13,503 nucleotides of DNA from Acidobacteriaceae bacterium (GTDB lineage: Bacteria > Acidobacteriota > Terriglobia > Terriglobales > Acidobacteriaceae), in NCBI GenBank assembly GCA_030040395.1, contig JASHTU010000530.1, positions 1 through 13,503 on the forward strand. The letters are read 5' to 3'. Numbering within the stretch: the stretch's first letter is position 1; each line of letters opens with the position of its first letter. Positions 12,561 through 13,503 of this stretch are shown piece by piece. The position numbers and the translations under genes were made by a program. Under the pieces are notes generated by a model. It searched no databases, was not told where the DNA came from, and saw only the letters and a program-made list of their open reading frames with translations.

Positions 12561-13503
12561 TCAGGGGAGCAAAATCCTGACGCAGGAACCGGTCTCCAAC
12601 CGATGCGCCTCCTCGGGCAAGACCAGAAAGCAGTTGGAGCGCGCCAGCGCGGCCAGATCGCCCGAGCCCCGCCACGGCACAAGCGCAACTTCGGGCAGAG
12701 CGCTTGCCGAGGCTCCAAAGTTGCAAAACGCCGGCAAAAAGCGCGTAAGGCCCGCTTTTCCTTTCACCTCAGCGGCCAGCCGGGCCCAAGCGAAGCGGGG
12801 AACAGTATCACGCCGGCCCGCCAACGCCGCCAGCACCGGCGCGGCGAAAAGCAGAAACGTCACCGCCGACGAAACCGGATTCCCGGGCAGGCCAAAAAGC
12901 GGGAGTCGCTTGCGGCGCTGCCTGCCCTCGGAGCCCCCTTTGTTCCCACGCAGCTCACCAAACACGGTAGGCTTGCCCGGTTGGATACGCACCCCTGTGA
13001 AATGAAACTGCGCCCCCGCTCGCTGCAGCGCCGGCTCAACCAGGTCGAATTTCCCCGCTGAAACCCCACCCGTAACCAGCAGCAGGTCGGCCTCCGCAAT
13101 CCCGCTCAACGCTGCGTCGAGAGCCTCGGCCGCGTCGGCAGCCGTCGGCAGCACCCACGGCTCGCCTCCCGCCACCGCCGTCATCGCGGCCAGCATCGGC
13201 CCGTTTGAATTACGAATCTGGCCCGGTCCCGGCTCCGCTTCTACCGGCACAACCTCGTCGCCGGTGGTCAGAATCGCCGCCCGCGGCAGCGCAAAAACCT
13301 CCAGTTCGCTATTGCCGCACGCCGCCGCCAGCGCAATTTGCCCCGCCCCCATCAGAGAACCGGCGGCCAGCAGCTCTTCGCCCTTCCCCGCCTGCGCGCC
13401 ACGCGGCACGATGTTCTCCCCTGCGGCGATGGTGCGCGAATCGAGCAGCTTCACTCCCCTGCCGTCCGCCTCCACATGCTCCAGCATCATCACCGCGTCG
13501 GCG
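12561..13503 (-). CDS. moeA: Molybdopterin molybdenumtransferase MoeA, N-terminus cut by window edge
   Basis: 313 codons of MoeA are visible. The frame is open through the right edge and reads [11 protein letters not shown] at the border, the typical 'GADAVVMVEH' segment, so the true start lies outside the window. The GTG/ATG codons at 13487-13493 are internal. MoeA inserts molybdate into adenylylated molybdopterin in the cytosol. Visible signatures are [16 protein letters not shown], the MoCF-type [15 protein letters not shown], and [11 protein letters not shown], followed by a C-terminal domain IV. Just before the GLPGNP motif a basic insertion of about 13 residues ([13 protein letters not shown]) replaces the usual short turn. 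The stop is 8 nt upstream of moaC, showing a moeA-moaC operon. Confidence 0.93.
   Translation of the reverse strand, partial: ADAVMMLEHVEADGRGVKLLDSRTIAAGENIVPRGAQAGKGEELLAAGSLMGAGQIALAAACGNSELEVFALPRAAILTTGDEVVPVEAEPGPGQIRNSNGPMLAAMTAVAGGEPWVLPTAADAAEALDAALSGIAEADLLLVTGGVSAGKFDLVEPALQRAGAQFHFTGVRIQPGKPTVFGELRGNKGGSEGRQRRKRLPLFGLPGNPVSSAVTFLLFAAPVLAALAGRRDTVPRFAWARLAAEVKGKAGLTRFLPAFCNFGASASALPEVALVPWRGSGDLAALARSNCFLVLPEEAHRLETGSCVRILLP

Noticed and set aside
12553..12726. Upstream extension of moaC
   Set aside because: It would overlap the end of moeA by about 165 nt. ATG 12552 has a good Shine-Dalgarno and matches the usual MoaC N-terminus.

Overview
The window is GC-rich (roughly 60-65% by eye) bacterial chromosome with twelve recognisable coding regions. 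Two are cut by the window edges. My best guess is a member of the Acidobacteriota (Terriglobia-like). This is inference from gene content, mixed strand order, and short 7-8 bp tandem repeats between genes; no 16S rRNA or other decisive marker is present. Most genes are ordinary housekeeping functions. I see no tRNA, rRNA, CRISPR array, transposase or integrase.

Layout. Positions 1-213 (minus) hold the start of a secreted DUF4097-like protein. It is divergent from a HlyC/CorC-type CNNM-CBS membrane protein (362-1774, plus), and a heptamer tandem repeat lies between them. Next comes about 380 nt of gene-free, palindrome-rich DNA, then two unrecognised plus-strand genes. These are a 92-residue small protein (2159-2437) and a 276-residue protein with a holin-like membrane N-terminus, an internal lipobox and an Ala/Gln-rich helical tail (2496-3326). 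The pair has a phage-lysis-cassette flavour but no other phage gene is nearby. A strong hairpin at 3351-3387 separates it from a convergent minus-strand operon folD - coaE - htrA (transcribed from 6288 down to 3421).

Divergent from folD is a plus-strand redox module: a membrane-anchored tetraheme cytochrome c (6552-7043), a Tat-exported ferredoxin-like protein with four 4Fe-4S binding motifs (7040-7774), and an NrfD/PsrC-type quinone-interacting membrane protein (7888-9051). Together they look like an electron-transfer module that links the quinone pool to periplasmic hemes. No catalytic subunit is encoded beside them. A CRP/FNR-type palindrome and a second inverted repeat lie upstream. An inverted heptamer repeat sits between the second and third genes, and its right arm contains the Shine-Dalgarno sequence of the third gene.

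Downstream come a large polytopic membrane protein resembling DUF2339 (9209-10900), an octamer tandem repeat and structured leader, and an HDOD signalling protein (11201-12031). A convergent minus-strand molybdenum-cofactor pair moeA-moaC (13503-12067) ends the window. Moco synthesis fits an organism with molybdoenzymes, but nothing here shows that these genes serve the redox module.
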